Below, piece after piece: positions 25,282-34,471 of a DNA stretch of 60,403 bases. A program made the translations under genes and the position numbers. Position 1 is the first letter of the stretch. Every line of letters begins with the position of its first letter. The notes under the pieces were generated by a model that worked only from the letters and a program-made list of their open reading frames with translations, ran no database searches and was not told the DNA's origin. The stretch spans positions 1 through 60,403 of the forward strand of contig CABMPP010000023.1 in the NCBI GenBank assembly GCA_902388495.1, written 5' to 3'. This stretch comes from an uncultured Bacteroides sp. Its GTDB lineage: Bacteria > Bacteroidota > Bacteroidia > Bacteroidales > Bacteroidaceae.

Positions 25282-26166
25282 ATGTGGAAAGGTAAAACCC
25301 GCGGCGGTGTATCCGGATACTTGTTTTTCATTTATCTCATCAGATATCTCGGTGTAAAAGCTGCCTATGGTTTTCTGTCTCTCATCGTTCTTTATTTCAT
25401 ACCGTTCGCCCCGAAAGCAACGCGAAGCACCTGGCAATATGCCCGCCGCATATTGAAGCGAAACCGTATGCGTTCGGCCGGTTTATTGCTGAGCAACTAT
25501 TATCGCCTGGGACAAATACTCATTGACAAGGTAGCCATCGGAAACGGAATGATAGACAAGTATCATTTCAAGTTCAGCCAATACCAGGAGTTCCTGGATG
25601 TTCTGGACAGCGGGCAAGGAGTAATCATGATCGGCGCACACGTCGGGAACTGGGAAATCGGAACTCCCTTTTTCAATGATTACAGCAAGAAGATAAATGT
25701 AGTGATGTACGATGCCGAACACCAAAAGATCAAAGAGGTACTGAAAAAGAATGGTCTGAAGCAACCTTACAAGATAATACCGGTCAATGAAGATAACCTG
25801 GCACACATATTCAAGATAACGGAAGCCCTGGATAATAAAGAGTATGTATGTTTTCAGGGAGACCGCTATCTGAATGCAGACAAACTGCTGACCTGTACTT
25901 TTATGGAACAAGAAGCATCTTTCCCCATGGGCCCTTTTCTACTGGCATCACGGATGAAAGTGCCGGTGGTATTCTATTTTGCGATGAGAGAAGCCGGACA
26001 AATCTATCACTTCCACTTTATCTTGGCAGAGAAGGTGACCGGCTCCAAAGAGAAAAGAGCAGAGCAGTGCCTGCTGGAACAGTACGTCAAAGCTTTAGAG
26101 AATATAGTCAAACAATATCCCGAACAATGGTTCAACTATTATCCTTTCTGGAAGTTGCCCGAATAA
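25282..26166 (+). CDS. LpxL/HtrB-like lysophospholipid acyltransferase
   Basis: A 294-residue member of the lipid A late-acyltransferase family. The catalytic His120 and acidic Glu125 form the HX4(D/E) motif in IGAHVGNWEIG. CFQGDRYLN and YPEQWFNYYPFW, at positions where the family has RxD and QWxW-like elements, are also present. One N-terminal membrane segment is visible (VKAAYGFLSLIVLYFIPF). Being inside the cluster, it probably transfers an ACP-bound acyl or polyene chain to a lipid acceptor rather than making lipid A, but this is inference. Confidence 0.87.
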   Translation: MWKGKTRGGVSGYLFFIYLIRYLGVKAAYGFLSLIVLYFIPFAPKATRSTWQYARRILKRNRMRSAGLLLSNYYRLGQILIDKVAIGNGMIDKYHFKFSQYQEFLDVLDSGQGVIMIGAHVGNWEIGTPFFNDYSKKINVVMYDAEHQKIKEVLKKNGLKQPYKIIPVNEDNLAHIFKITEALDNKEYVCFQGDRYLNADKLLTCTFMEQEASFPMGPFLLASRMKVPVVFYFAMREAGQIYHFHFILAEKVTGSKEKRAEQCLLEQYVKALENIVKQYPEQWFNYYPFWKLPE

Positions 26167-26180
26167 AATAAGATAACTGC

Positions 26181-27266
26181 ATGAAACTATCTCCTTCTTT
26201 AGAAAAGAAATATAGCCGTGAACGGTTCACTGCCGTGCAGGCACAGCGGCTGGCACAAGAAATAGCTTTTGGTCCCATCGTATTTCAAGTGTCTCGCCTG
26301 ATGCTGAAATTCGGTATATTCCGTCTTTTGTCCGATCACCGGGAAGGCAGGACATTGGAGCAGATCGGTCAGGCTACCGGGCTGTCGCTCTATGCTGCGC
26401 AAGTTCTACTGGAAGCCTCGCTCACCATTGGCACTGTGCTGGTAAAAGATGACCGGTATTTGCTAGCAAAAGCCGGTTGGTTCCTGCTGAACGACGAAAT
26501 GGCCAAAGTAAATATGGACTTCAACCAGGATGTGAATTACAAGGGATTGTCCCATTTGGAAGAAGCGCTGGTCAACGGCCGGCCGGAAGGTTTGAAAGAA
26601 CTGGGGAACTGGCCTACGATATACGAGGGTTTGTCCAGTCTGCCCGAACCAGTGCAGAAAAGCTGGTTTGGATTCGACCATTTCTATTCGGACAATTCCT
26701 TTGACCAGGCACTCGAAGTTGTATTCAACCATTCTCCCCGCACCTTGCTCGACGTGGGAGGAAACACCGGAAGATGGGCTACACGATGCGTACAATATAA
26801 TAAGGAAGTGGAGGTAACCATCATGGACCTGCCCCAACAACTGGAAATGATGAAGCAGAAAACCAAAAACATTCCCGGACATGAGCGTATTCACGGATAT
26901 GGAGCAAACCTTCTTGACAAAGATGTACCTTTCCCCGAAGGATTCGACGCTATCTGGATGAGCCAGTTTTTAGACTGTTTCTCCGAACAGGAAATTATCA
27001 GTATCCTGTCACGTGCCGCCCGGTCTATGTCTGCAGACGGAAGACTTTTCATCATGGAAACCTTTTGGGATCGGCAGAAGTTTGAAACAGCTGCCTATTG
27101 CCTGACGCAAATCAGCATCTACTTCACTGCAATGGCAAACGGTAACAGCAAGATGTACCATTCGGACGACATGGCGCGTTGCATCCGGGAAGCCGGACTG
27201 GAAATAGAAGAAATATATGATAACCTCGGACTGGGACACAGCATCGTAAAATGTAAACTGCAATGA
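26181..27266 (+). CDS. SAM-dependent methyltransferase (O-methyltransferase-like)
   Basis: A 361-residue enzyme with an N-terminal winged-helix dimerisation region (EGRTLEQIGQATGLSLYAAQVLLEASLTIG) and a C-terminal Rossmann domain. SAM motif I, LLDVGGNTGRWA, lies near residue 188; MDLPQQLEMM follows, and IWMSQFLDCFSEQEI is the post-motif region. This architecture fits small-molecule O- or C-methyltransferases. In aryl polyenes and flexirubins the aryl head is often ring-methylated, so modification of the aromatic ring is the likely job. Confidence 0.86.
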   Translation: MKLSPSLEKKYSRERFTAVQAQRLAQEIAFGPIVFQVSRLMLKFGIFRLLSDHREGRTLEQIGQATGLSLYAAQVLLEASLTIGTVLVKDDRYLLAKAGWFLLNDEMAKVNMDFNQDVNYKGLSHLEEALVNGRPEGLKELGNWPTIYEGLSSLPEPVQKSWFGFDHFYSDNSFDQALEVVFNHSPRTLLDVGGNTGRWATRCVQYNKEVEVTIMDLPQQLEMMKQKTKNIPGHERIHGYGANLLDKDVPFPEGFDAIWMSQFLDCFSEQEIISILSRAARSMSADGRLFIMETFWDRQKFETAAYCLTQISIYFTAMANGNSKMYHSDDMARCIREAGLEIEEIYDNLGLGHSIVKCKLQ

Positions 27267-27697
27267 AACGAACCCCTATCATATCTGGCGAAGAAATTCT
27301 GAAACTGATCCCGCAACGTCCTCCTATCGTTATGGTAGATACATTCTGCGGTATAGAAGATAATTCTTCTTATTCAGGTTTGACAATAACCTCCGACAAT
27401 ATCTTCTGCCAGGACGGAAGGCTGCAGGAAGCCGGAATCATCGAACATATAGCCCAGTCGGCAGCTGCACGGATCGGATATATCTATTTGCAGCAGAACG
27501 AGTCTATTCCGTTGGGGTTCATCGGTTCCGTAGATAAGCTGACCATTCATCGCTTACCGGAAGTGGGGCAGGAATTGTTTACTGAGATTACGGTCATCCA
27601 GGAAGTATTCGACATCACTTTGGTGGCAGCCCGCGTGAGCACTGCAGAGGGGATCACAGCCGAATGCCGGATGAAAATATTTTTAAAGAAAGAATGA
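27263..27697 (+). CDS. ApeP-like hotdog dehydratase subunit
   Basis: A 144-residue hotdog-fold protein related to 3-hydroxyacyl-ACP dehydratases. LIPQRPPIVMVDTF (residues 15-28) matches the FabZ start, and AGIIEHIAQSAAARIGY (Glu61) carries the acidic residue on the central helix, while the FabZ catalytic His motif is not typical. This is the pattern of ApeP, which pairs with ApeI to form one dehydratase in aryl polyene synthesis. It overlaps the methyltransferase and thioesterase genes by 4 bp each. Confidence 0.83.
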   Translation: MKRTPIISGEEILKLIPQRPPIVMVDTFCGIEDNSSYSGLTITSDNIFCQDGRLQEAGIIEHIAQSAAARIGYIYLQQNESIPLGFIGSVDKLTIHRLPEVGQELFTEITVIQEVFDITLVAARVSTAEGITAECRMKIFLKKE

Positions 27698-28137
27698 GGC
27701 AAAAGACGAATTTACACACAGCAGCCCTCACAGACCGCACCACTGTAAAGGTACGTTTCAGTGAAGTCGACTCCATGCAGATTGTATGGCACGGCGAATA
27801 CGTCCGTTATTTTGAGGACGGAAGAGAATCTTTCGGAAAACATTACGGATTAGGATATATGGATATTTATAGGGAAGGCTACATGGTGCCTATCGTCGAC
27901 CTGACTTGCCAGTTCAAGCAGCCGCTGTCATTCGGCGAGGAAGCAATTATTGAAACCCGGTATATCGCCTGCGAAGCTGCTAAAATAAAATTCGAATACG
28001 TACTCTACCGGGCTACGGACAACAGTATTGTGGCCACAGGAAGCACAACCCAGGTATTTCTGAACAATAACAGAGAATTAGAATTAATAACTCCGGCTTT
28101 TTATCAGGAATGGAAGAAGAAATGGAACATCCTATAA
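27694..28137 (+). CDS. 4-hydroxybenzoyl-CoA thioesterase-family acyl thioesterase (ApeK-like)
   Basis: A 147-residue hotdog thioesterase. VRFSEVDSMQIVWHGEYVRYFEDGRESF is the family signature, with the nucleophile or base Asp in VDSMQ. It would release the polyene acid from the carrier or edit stalled chains. I chose the ATG at 27694, which overlaps the preceding stop by 4 bp, over one 30 bp upstream. Its end overlaps the next gene. Confidence 0.87.
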   Translation: MRQKTNLHTAALTDRTTVKVRFSEVDSMQIVWHGEYVRYFEDGRESFGKHYGLGYMDIYREGYMVPIVDLTCQFKQPLSFGEEAIIETRYIACEAAKIKFEYVLYRATDNSIVATGSTTQVFLNNNRELELITPAFYQEWKKKWNIL

Positions 28138-29843
28138 CCGTATACATCACTGCAGATACGATCATCAGTTCTTTAGGGGTGGACACCCGGGAGAACCTGC
28201 AAGCCATCCGGGAATATCGGAGTGGCATTGCGCTGCATGAGGCCGGGCTGATTTCCGACGAGCCGATATTGGCTGCTACCATCGATCCGGCATTAACGGA
28301 GGCAACAAAAGGATCGGACTCTTATACCCGGCTGGAACGGCTGTTCATCCTCGCCATACAAAAGATTTTGTCCCGTTCCGGCATCAGTTTGGCAGATGAA
28401 GACTGCGGTCTCATTCTCTCTACAACCAAAGGAAATATTGATCTGTTAAGTAAGCAGACCGATCAGCCGAACTCCAAAATCCACCTATGGGAGATGGGCA
28501 GAAGAATAGGCGAATACTTCCATGCCGACAGCCGTGTGGAGATTATCTCTAACGCCTGTATATCAGGAGTATCGGCCTTGATTGTTGCGAAACGATGGAT
28601 AGAATCGGGTAGATACAGGAAGGTGATAGTGGCAGGCGGCGATGTCCTCTCCCATTTCATCACCAGCGGATTCCTCTCCTTCAAGTCTGTCAGTGCAGAA
28701 AGATGCCGTCCTTATGATGCCCGAAGGGATGGGCTCAATTTAGGAGAAGCATGTGGAGCCGTATTGTTAAGTTCGGAAGGAAGTGATACGGACATTATAT
28801 TGTCGGGAGGCGCCATCAGTAATGATGCCAACCACATTTCCGGCCCGTCGCGTACCGGAGACGGACTTTACTTTGCCATCCGCCGGGCAATGGAAGAAGC
28901 GGCGGTTACGAAGAAAGATATCAGTTTCGTCAATGCCCACGGTACAGCAACTGCCTACAATGACGAGATGGAAGCCAAAGCCATTCATTGGGCAGGATTG
29001 GAAGCAGTACCCGTAAACAGCATGAAATCTTATTTCGGGCATACTTTGGGAGCATCGGGAGTGATTGAGTCTATTATCTGCATCCACGAACTGAAAGAGA
29101 AGATAGTATTCGGCACGTTAGGTTATAAAGAGACAGGCGTCAGCATGCCCATCCTTGTTCAGGAAAAGCATTGGGAAATGCAAATGAAGCATTGCCTTAA
29201 AACGGCCTCCGGGTTCGGAGGTTGCAATGCAGCCATCATACTAAGCCTGCCCGAATATCAACAGCCGGGAAAAGAGACATCCGGTTCAAAGACCATGCAC
29301 ACCACAGCCACCGTTTCCATTGAAAACTCCGGTTTACGCCTGAACGGGGAAAGTATTTTTTCATCTTCTGCCACCGACTTTGCCACATTTATCCGCGAAG
29401 CCTACAAAAATACAGGTGGAAGTAACATGAAATTCTACAAAATGGACGACCTTTGCAAACTGGGATATACAGCGGCAGAATACTTGTTACAAGAAAAGAA
29501 CTTCCAACCGGAAGAAATCGGTATCTTGCTGGCAAACTCGGTAGCTTCGTTAGATACGGACATCCGCCATCAGATAATTATCGACCGGGAAGGAGACCAC
29601 GCAGCAAGTCCGGCAGTATTTGTATATACCTTGCCCAACGTAGTTGCCGGCGAGATATGCATCCGCCACAAAATACAAGGAGAAAACACTTTCTTCATAG
29701 AAAAGGAATACGATGCGGACAAACTGGAACGGTATGCCCGGATTGTAATGGAAAAGAATAAATTGAAGGCTTGCATCATCGGCTGGTGCAATCTTTTACA
29801 GAAACAATATAAAGCAGATTTTAAATTAATAGAAGTACAATAG
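28122..29843 (+). CDS. Ketosynthase fused to a degenerate ketosynthase-like half domain
   Basis: 573 residues in one uninterrupted frame. Residues 1 to about 385 are a complete ketosynthase: Cys near 146 in SNACISGVSAL, His near 273 in NAHGTATAYNDE, His near 307 in YFGHTLGASG. Residues of about 395-573 resemble the N-terminal half of another ketosynthase (GILLANSVASLDTDIRHQ, SPAVFVYTLPNVVAGEI) but stop before a nucleophile Cys would appear. In other Bacteroidetes polyene loci such a half domain may be a separate small protein. The second part may be structural or a partner-docking unit. Confidence 0.85.
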   Translation: MEHPITVYITADTIISSLGVDTRENLQAIREYRSGIALHEAGLISDEPILAATIDPALTEATKGSDSYTRLERLFILAIQKILSRSGISLADEDCGLILSTTKGNIDLLSKQTDQPNSKIHLWEMGRRIGEYFHADSRVEIISNACISGVSALIVAKRWIESGRYRKVIVAGGDVLSHFITSGFLSFKSVSAERCRPYDARRDGLNLGEACGAVLLSSEGSDTDIILSGGAISNDANHISGPSRTGDGLYFAIRRAMEEAAVTKKDISFVNAHGTATAYNDEMEAKAIHWAGLEAVPVNSMKSYFGHTLGASGVIESIICIHELKEKIVFGTLGYKETGVSMPILVQEKHWEMQMKHCLKTASGFGGCNAAIILSLPEYQQPGKETSGSKTMHTTATVSIENSGLRLNGESIFSSSATDFATFIREAYKNTGGSNMKFYKMDDLCKLGYTAAEYLLQEKNFQPEEIGILLANSVASLDTDIRHQIIIDREGDHAASPAVFVYTLPNVVAGEICIRHKIQGENTFFIEKEYDADKLERYARIVMEKNKLKACIIGWCNLLQKQYKADFKLIEVQ

Positions 29844-29847
29844 CGAT

Positions 29848-30105
29848 ATGGAAGAATTGATAGAAAAACTAAAAAGAGAACTGATTGAAGAGCTGAATCT
29901 GGAGGAAATCAATCCGGAAGACATCAATCCCGACGAACCTCTGTTTGGTGACGGAGGCTTAGGACTCGACTCCATCGACGCCCTCGAAATAATTCTCATC
30001 TTGGAACGCAACTACGGAATCAAAATAAAGAATCCGGCAGAAGGAAAGCAGATATTCTACTCCATACATACTTTGGCAAACTATATCTCTGAGAATCAAA
30101 AGTAA
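29848..30105 (+). CDS. Acyl carrier protein 2
   Basis: An 85-residue, very acidic carrier protein. The phosphopantetheine Ser42 is in GLGLDSIDALEII. It lies between two ketosynthases and its stop overlaps the next ATG by one base (TAATG). Having a second ACP distinct from the one at 25020 mirrors the two carrier proteins of known aryl polyene loci (ApeE and ApeF). Confidence 0.92.
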   Translation: MEELIEKLKRELIEELNLEEINPEDINPDEPLFGDGGLGLDSIDALEIILILERNYGIKIKNPAEGKQIFYSIHTLANYISENQK

Positions 30106-31295
30106 TGAAGATATACGTAACCGGTTTAGGTGTTGTTTCAGGTATCGGTCTGGGTGTTGCGGCAAATATAGCTTCGCTCAGAAATCACAGGCATGGTATG
30201 GGGAAAGTGACTCTTTTTCCCACCAAACTGGATGTGCCCGTATCGGAAGTGAAATACAGCAATGAAGAACTGAAACGGTTACTTTCTATAGATACGGAGA
30301 AAACAGTCTCCCGTACAGCCTTGCTGGGTATGCTGGCTGCCAAAGAAGCAGTGGACGATGCCCGGCTGGATATAGCTTCTCTACGCACCGGCCTTATTTC
30401 TTCCACCTCGGTAGGAGGCATGGATTTGAGTGAGCATTTCTACGACTCATTCAAGAGAGACAACAGGAAAGGAAGATTGCGGGAAGTCATTTCCCACGAC
30501 TGCGGCGCAAGCACTGAGATGATAGCGGACTATCTGAAAGTGAACAATTTCGTAACTACAATCAGTACCGCTTGTTCATCGGCTGCCAACGCCATCATGT
30601 TAGGAGCCCGAATGATTCGGAACGGACAGTTGGATGCTGCCATTGTAGGAGGTACGGATGCCTTGTGCAAATTTACCCTCAACGGGTTCAACTCCCTCAT
30701 GATTCTGGATAAAGAGCATTGCCGCCCTTTCGATGTATCCCGTGCCGGACTCAATTTAGGAGAAGGAGCCGGATACATCATACTGCAATCGGAGAAATCA
30801 CTCCGAAAAGACGCTTATTGCCTGCTTAGCGGATATGCCAATGTGAACGAAGCTTTTCACCAGACGGGCAGTTCTCCCGAAGGGAACGGGCCTTTCTGGG
30901 CAATGACGGAAGCCATTGGGCAAAGCGACATTCCCTGCGAAGAGATTAATTACATCAACGTACATGGCACGGGAACCCCGAGCAACGACCTTTCGGAAGG
31001 ACTTGCTATCCGTCGGATATTTGGAGAAAAAATTCCACCATTCAGCTCCGTAAAAGCTTTCATTGGCCATACATTAGGAGCCTCGGAAGGAATTGAAGCC
31101 GTTTATTCTGTGCTCTCCGTACGCCATGGTTTCATCTATCCTAACCTGAATTTCGAAAAGCCGATAGAAGAAAACAGGCTGATTCCTGAAACTGCCTTCC
31201 GCGAAGGATTGCCCATTCGGAATGTACTGTCAAATTCATTCGGATTCGGCGGAAATAATTCGTCACTACTATTTTCAACTTTAAACAAGAAATGA
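30105..31295 (+). CDS. Beta-ketoacyl-ACP synthase (ApeO-like KS alpha)
   Basis: A 396-residue ketosynthase with Cys157 in TISTACSSAANAIM, His in NVHGTGTPSNDL and in KAFIGHTLGASEG, and the end VLSNSFGFGGNNSSLL. It overlaps the next gene, which is a ketosynthase relative without the active Cys. This pairing matches the KS-chain-length-factor heterodimer (ApeO-ApeC) that elongates aryl polyenes, so I infer it is the main elongating enzyme. Confidence 0.9.
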   Translation: MKIYVTGLGVVSGIGLGVAANIASLRNHRHGMGKVTLFPTKLDVPVSEVKYSNEELKRLLSIDTEKTVSRTALLGMLAAKEAVDDARLDIASLRTGLISSTSVGGMDLSEHFYDSFKRDNRKGRLREVISHDCGASTEMIADYLKVNNFVTTISTACSSAANAIMLGARMIRNGQLDAAIVGGTDALCKFTLNGFNSLMILDKEHCRPFDVSRAGLNLGEGAGYIILQSEKSLRKDAYCLLSGYANVNEAFHQTGSSPEGNGPFWAMTEAIGQSDIPCEEINYINVHGTGTPSNDLSEGLAIRRIFGEKIPPFSSVKAFIGHTLGASEGIEAVYSVLSVRHGFIYPNLNFEKPIEENRLIPETAFREGLPIRNVLSNSFGFGGNNSSLLFSTLNKK

Positions 31296-32254
31296 TGCAG
31301 CCGGTGTATATCAATCATATAACCTCTATTCATGCAGACCCCGTTTCGGAAGAACGGCCTTATCTGTCGGCCCGGGAACCAGACTACAAAAGCATCATCA
31401 CAAATGCTGTGTTACGGAGACGGATGAGCCGCATCATCAAGATGGGAGTGGCTTGCGGACTGGAATGCATCAGTTCTCTACCCTCCGAAAAGGTAAATGC
31501 AATTATCACTGCTACCGGACTGGGTTGCCTGGCAGATACAGAGAAGTTTCTGAATACGGTTATTGAGAACGAAGAGCAACTGCTGAACCCTACCCCTTTC
31601 ATCCAGTCTACCTTCAACACCGTTGGAGCCCAGATTGCATTGATCCGCCAGATACATGCCTATAACATGACATACGTGCACCGCGGACTGAGTTTTGAAA
31701 GTGCACTGCTGGACGGTATGATGAGGATATGGGAAGGGGACGAAAATGTTTTAGTAGGCGCAATGGACGAGATTACTCCCGCCAGCCATGCCATACAACA
31801 ACGACTGGGATTACTGAAAGGTATACCGGCCGGAGAAGGTGCACAATTCTTCTTGCTGGGGCAACAACCTTCGGAATCTACCTTGGCAGAAATCACAGGG
31901 ATTTCTACCTTCCGGCATGCAGACTCTGCAACAGACGTAGCCGTACATATCCAACACTTCCTGCAAAAACATCTGTCCGATTCTAATCAAATAGACTGGT
32001 TTGTCACCGGGAAAAATGGGAACGGGAAAGAAGACGCGATATACACTGATTTAGAAAAGAGCTTATTCCCGGCAGCCAAATACAGCACTTTTAAAGATGA
32101 ATGCGGCGAATACCCCACAGCCGTCGCTTTTGCCGTATGGAAAGTAGCTCGGGCATTTGGAGAAGCCCCATGTTCCGAGCAGACAGCCTTAATATACAAC
32201 CATTTCCATTCCATCAACCACTCGCTAATTCTAATAAGAAAAAGGCAATGGTAG
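31292..32254 (+). CDS. Chain-length-factor-like ketosynthase relative (ApeC-like)
   Basis: A 320-residue protein with the ketoacyl synthase N-like fold (Ketoacyl-synt_2 type): VNAIITATGLGCLADTEKF, NPTPFIQSTFNTVGAQIALI, VLVGAMDEITP. The nucleophile elbow reads MTYVHRGLSFESAL, with no Cys, so it should not condense by itself. Such subunits set chain length in a heterodimer with an active ketosynthase, here the overlapping gene before it. It is shorter than a full ketosynthase by about 80 residues. Confidence 0.82.
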   Translation: MMQPVYINHITSIHADPVSEERPYLSAREPDYKSIITNAVLRRRMSRIIKMGVACGLECISSLPSEKVNAIITATGLGCLADTEKFLNTVIENEEQLLNPTPFIQSTFNTVGAQIALIRQIHAYNMTYVHRGLSFESALLDGMMRIWEGDENVLVGAMDEITPASHAIQQRLGLLKGIPAGEGAQFFLLGQQPSESTLAEITGISTFRHADSATDVAVHIQHFLQKHLSDSNQIDWFVTGKNGNGKEDAIYTDLEKSLFPAAKYSTFKDECGEYPTAVAFAVWKVARAFGEAPCSEQTALIYNHFHSINHSLILIRKRQW

Positions 32255-32916
32255 CAGAAGTGATCATCATATCAGTCATTGTTTTCCTTGTCTATGCTTC
32301 TTGCAATGTCCGATCTAATATCTACCTCAAGGTATTCTGCAAGAAACAGACAACAGAGAAGATAGTAGCCATCACCTTTGATGACGGGCCGGACCCGATA
32401 CAGACTCCCAAAGTGCTGCAAGTACTCAAGGAACAGCAAGTTCCTGCCTGTTTCTTCTGCATCGGATATAAAGTAAAAGAGAATGAGCGGTTGGTTCAAC
32501 GAATAACGGATGAAGGGCATTTAATAGGAAACCATTCCTATACCCACGCCAATACATTCCCACTGTACAGCCTTGCACGAATGAAAAAAGAGCTACAGGC
32601 TTGCCAGTCTGCTTTAGAACGAGTAACTTCGCAGGATATCAAATTATTTCGTCCGCCATTCGGGGTTACGAATCCTACGATAGCAAAAGCCGTCCGACTA
32701 TCAGGCTATACACCTGTCGGGTGGAATATCAGGACATTCGACACGCAGCACCCATCGCAGGAGAAGGTATTAAGACGTATCCGGAAGAAGTTATGCCCCG
32801 GCTCCATCATCCTTTTACACGACCGGATGCCGGACAGTGATTTATTATTGAAAGAAATACTCTGTTTAATCAGAGAGAAAGGATATACAGTTGTCCGTCT
32901 GGACAAGATGCTATAA
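32248..32916 (+). CDS. Polysaccharide deacetylase (NodB domain, CE4)
   Basis: A 222-residue membrane-anchored CE4 enzyme: one N-terminal helix (VIIISVIVFLVYASC), then TFDDGPDPIQT (motif 1, Asp pair near residues 45-46), GNHSYTHAN (metal-binding His pair), FRPPFGVTNP and the end IILLHDRMPDSD. All CE4 motifs look intact. I start at ATG 32248, which overlaps the previous stop; longer frames upstream would run far into the preceding gene. Removal of an acetyl group from a sugar or lipid head in the envelope is likely; the substrate is unknown. Confidence 0.88.
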   Translation: MVAEVIIISVIVFLVYASCNVRSNIYLKVFCKKQTTEKIVAITFDDGPDPIQTPKVLQVLKEQQVPACFFCIGYKVKENERLVQRITDEGHLIGNHSYTHANTFPLYSLARMKKELQACQSALERVTSQDIKLFRPPFGVTNPTIAKAVRLSGYTPVGWNIRTFDTQHPSQEKVLRRIRKKLCPGSIILLHDRMPDSDLLLKEILCLIREKGYTVVRLDKML

Positions 32917-32928
32917 ATAACAATCATT

Positions 32929-33564
32929 ATGAGAACAGTATTCATCACACTATTAATAACATTGGGCGCCGTCTCTTGTGCACACGCCCAGACTATGAAA
33001 AAGTTAGTCCGAATGCAGGATTTCAATAGCCGTCTGGCAAAAGAAGCACAAACCATCCAATCCATTGAAAGTGATTTCACGCAAGTGAAATACTTGGATA
33101 TCCTGGATGAGAAAGTGACTTCCAAAGGGAAATTCTATTATCAGAAGAGCGATAAGATATGTATGGAATATGCCCAGCCCATCAATTATCTGATTGTAAT
33201 CAACGGCGCCCGCCTCAAAATCGTTGCAGACGGCAAGAAGAGCGTAATGAGTCTGAGTGCTAACAAAATGATGAACCAGATGCAGGATATGCTTACGGCA
33301 TGTATGGTAGGCGATCTTTCGAAAATGTCATCAGACTATAAACTGGACTATTTTGAAAACGCCTCCTATTATCTGGTAAAAATCATACCGACAAACAAGG
33401 CTGTGCAAGCCTATATCTCAGGCATTGAAATATATCTGGATAAAAAAGACATGTCTGTCCATAAGTTACGGCTTTCGGAAACGGGCACCAACTATACGGA
33501 ATACGAGTTCTATAACAAACAGTTTAATGCGCTGAAAGATGAAACAAAGTTTTCTGTTCGCTAA
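32929..33564 (+). CDS. LolA-like outer-membrane lipoprotein carrier
   Basis: A 211-residue periplasmic protein with a signal peptide (MRTVFITLLITLGAVSCAHA). The LolA-type fold is seen in QTIQSIESDFTQVKYLDILDEKVTSKGKFYYQKSDKI and INYLIVINGARLKIV. Related proteins are standard parts of aryl polyene loci, where they are thought to ferry the hydrophobic product or a lipid across the periplasm. The 3' end overlaps the following lipoprotein gene by 26 bp. Confidence 0.88.
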   Translation: MRTVFITLLITLGAVSCAHAQTMKKLVRMQDFNSRLAKEAQTIQSIESDFTQVKYLDILDEKVTSKGKFYYQKSDKICMEYAQPINYLIVINGARLKIVADGKKSVMSLSANKMMNQMQDMLTACMVGDLSKMSSDYKLDYFENASYYLVKIIPTNKAVQAYISGIEIYLDKKDMSVHKLRLSETGTNYTEYEFYNKQFNALKDETKFSVR

Positions 33565-34090
33565 CCTCATACTGGTCCTATTCCTGCTCACTTCCTGTGC
33601 TTCTTCAAAAAAGACGGAAAGGAATGCCGCAATGCATGCCGTACCCATCATCCGTGCCGAAGAACATTCACAAAAGTACAATATGCAGCTGGACTTTATG
33701 AAACATCACTTTAGCGGACTATTGATTGTACGGAAGTTACCGGACAACGAGATAAGAATATTAGCCTCTACCTATTTCGGGCTCAGTCTTTTTGACTTCT
33801 CACTCCACGAAGGAGAGTTCCGTGTCAACAGTTGCATAGAGCCCATGAAGAAGAAAAAAATGCTGCAATTGCTGGAAATGGACTTCAAGAATCTATTTTT
33901 AAGTGAGAAGAATATCCGCATCAAAAAGAAAAGCAGTACCTTTGAAAAAAGAGTTACCGGCAGAGGATTGGGTAAATCGATATTCTATTTATCGCAATTC
34001 GTATCGGGATATCCTGAACAAGTACGGATCAGGCATCCCTGGCTGCGACTCAGTATTCAGTTGGACAAATTAAAAGAACCCTCAATGTAA
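33539..34090 (+). CDS. Cluster-associated outer-membrane lipoprotein
   Basis: A 183-residue predicted lipoprotein: FANLILVLFLLTSC ends in a lipobox cysteine, then ASSKKTERN. The rest is mixed beta/alpha with many Lys (KKKMLQLLEMDFKNLFL). It may belong with the small lipoproteins that sit beside LolA-like genes in aryl polyene clusters (DUF3261-like); I cannot confirm the family. Position argues for a role as the outer-membrane acceptor for the LolA-like carrier. Confidence 0.72.
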   Translation: MKQSFLFANLILVLFLLTSCASSKKTERNAAMHAVPIIRAEEHSQKYNMQLDFMKHHFSGLLIVRKLPDNEIRILASTYFGLSLFDFSLHEGEFRVNSCIEPMKKKKMLQLLEMDFKNLFLSEKNIRIKKKSSTFEKRVTGRGLGKSIFYLSQFVSGYPEQVRIRHPWLRLSIQLDKLKEPSM

Positions 34091-34091
34091 T

Positions 34092-34469
34092 ATGGCTGAA
34101 CTTCTAACCGGTTTTTATAACATCATAGAATCTGAAAATATAAATGATACAGATTGGGTTGTGCAAGTCAGGCTCAATCCACAACATTCTGTTTATGGAG
34201 GCCACTTTCCACAGCATCCCGTTGTGCCGGGAGTCTGTATGCTACAAATAATCAAAGAGTGCATAGAGGAGATATACCGGGCGCCCCTGCAATACAAACA
34301 GATTGCATCGTGTAAATTTCTTTCGGCCGTCAACCCCAATGAGGCAGCCGATTTAAGGTTCATGCTTACCATCAGGAAGAACGAGGCAAATACACTACAG
34401 GTACAGGTAGAAGGCGCCTCAACCAAAGAGGTTTGCATCAAGTTGAAAGCACAATTAATAAGTAAATAA
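34092..34469 (+). CDS. ApeI-like 3-hydroxyacyl-ACP dehydratase
   Basis: A 125-residue hotdog dehydratase. The catalytic His38 is in VYGGHFPQHPVVPGVCMLQIIKE, the FabA/FabZ active-site motif. It would dehydrate the 3-hydroxy intermediate in each cycle, leaving the double bond. The other hotdog protein, at 27263, would be its partner. It lies 2 bp after the lipoprotein and 3 bp before the glycosyltransferase. Confidence 0.88.
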   Translation: MAELLTGFYNIIESENINDTDWVVQVRLNPQHSVYGGHFPQHPVVPGVCMLQIIKECIEEIYRAPLQYKQIASCKFLSAVNPNEAADLRFMLTIRKNEANTLQVQVEGASTKEVCIKLKAQLISK

Positions 34470-34471
34470 GT

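Noticed and set aside
28122..29843. Frameshift fusing two separate genes
   Set aside because: The frame is continuous, codon use is even across the join and there is no homopolymer or internal start that would explain an error.
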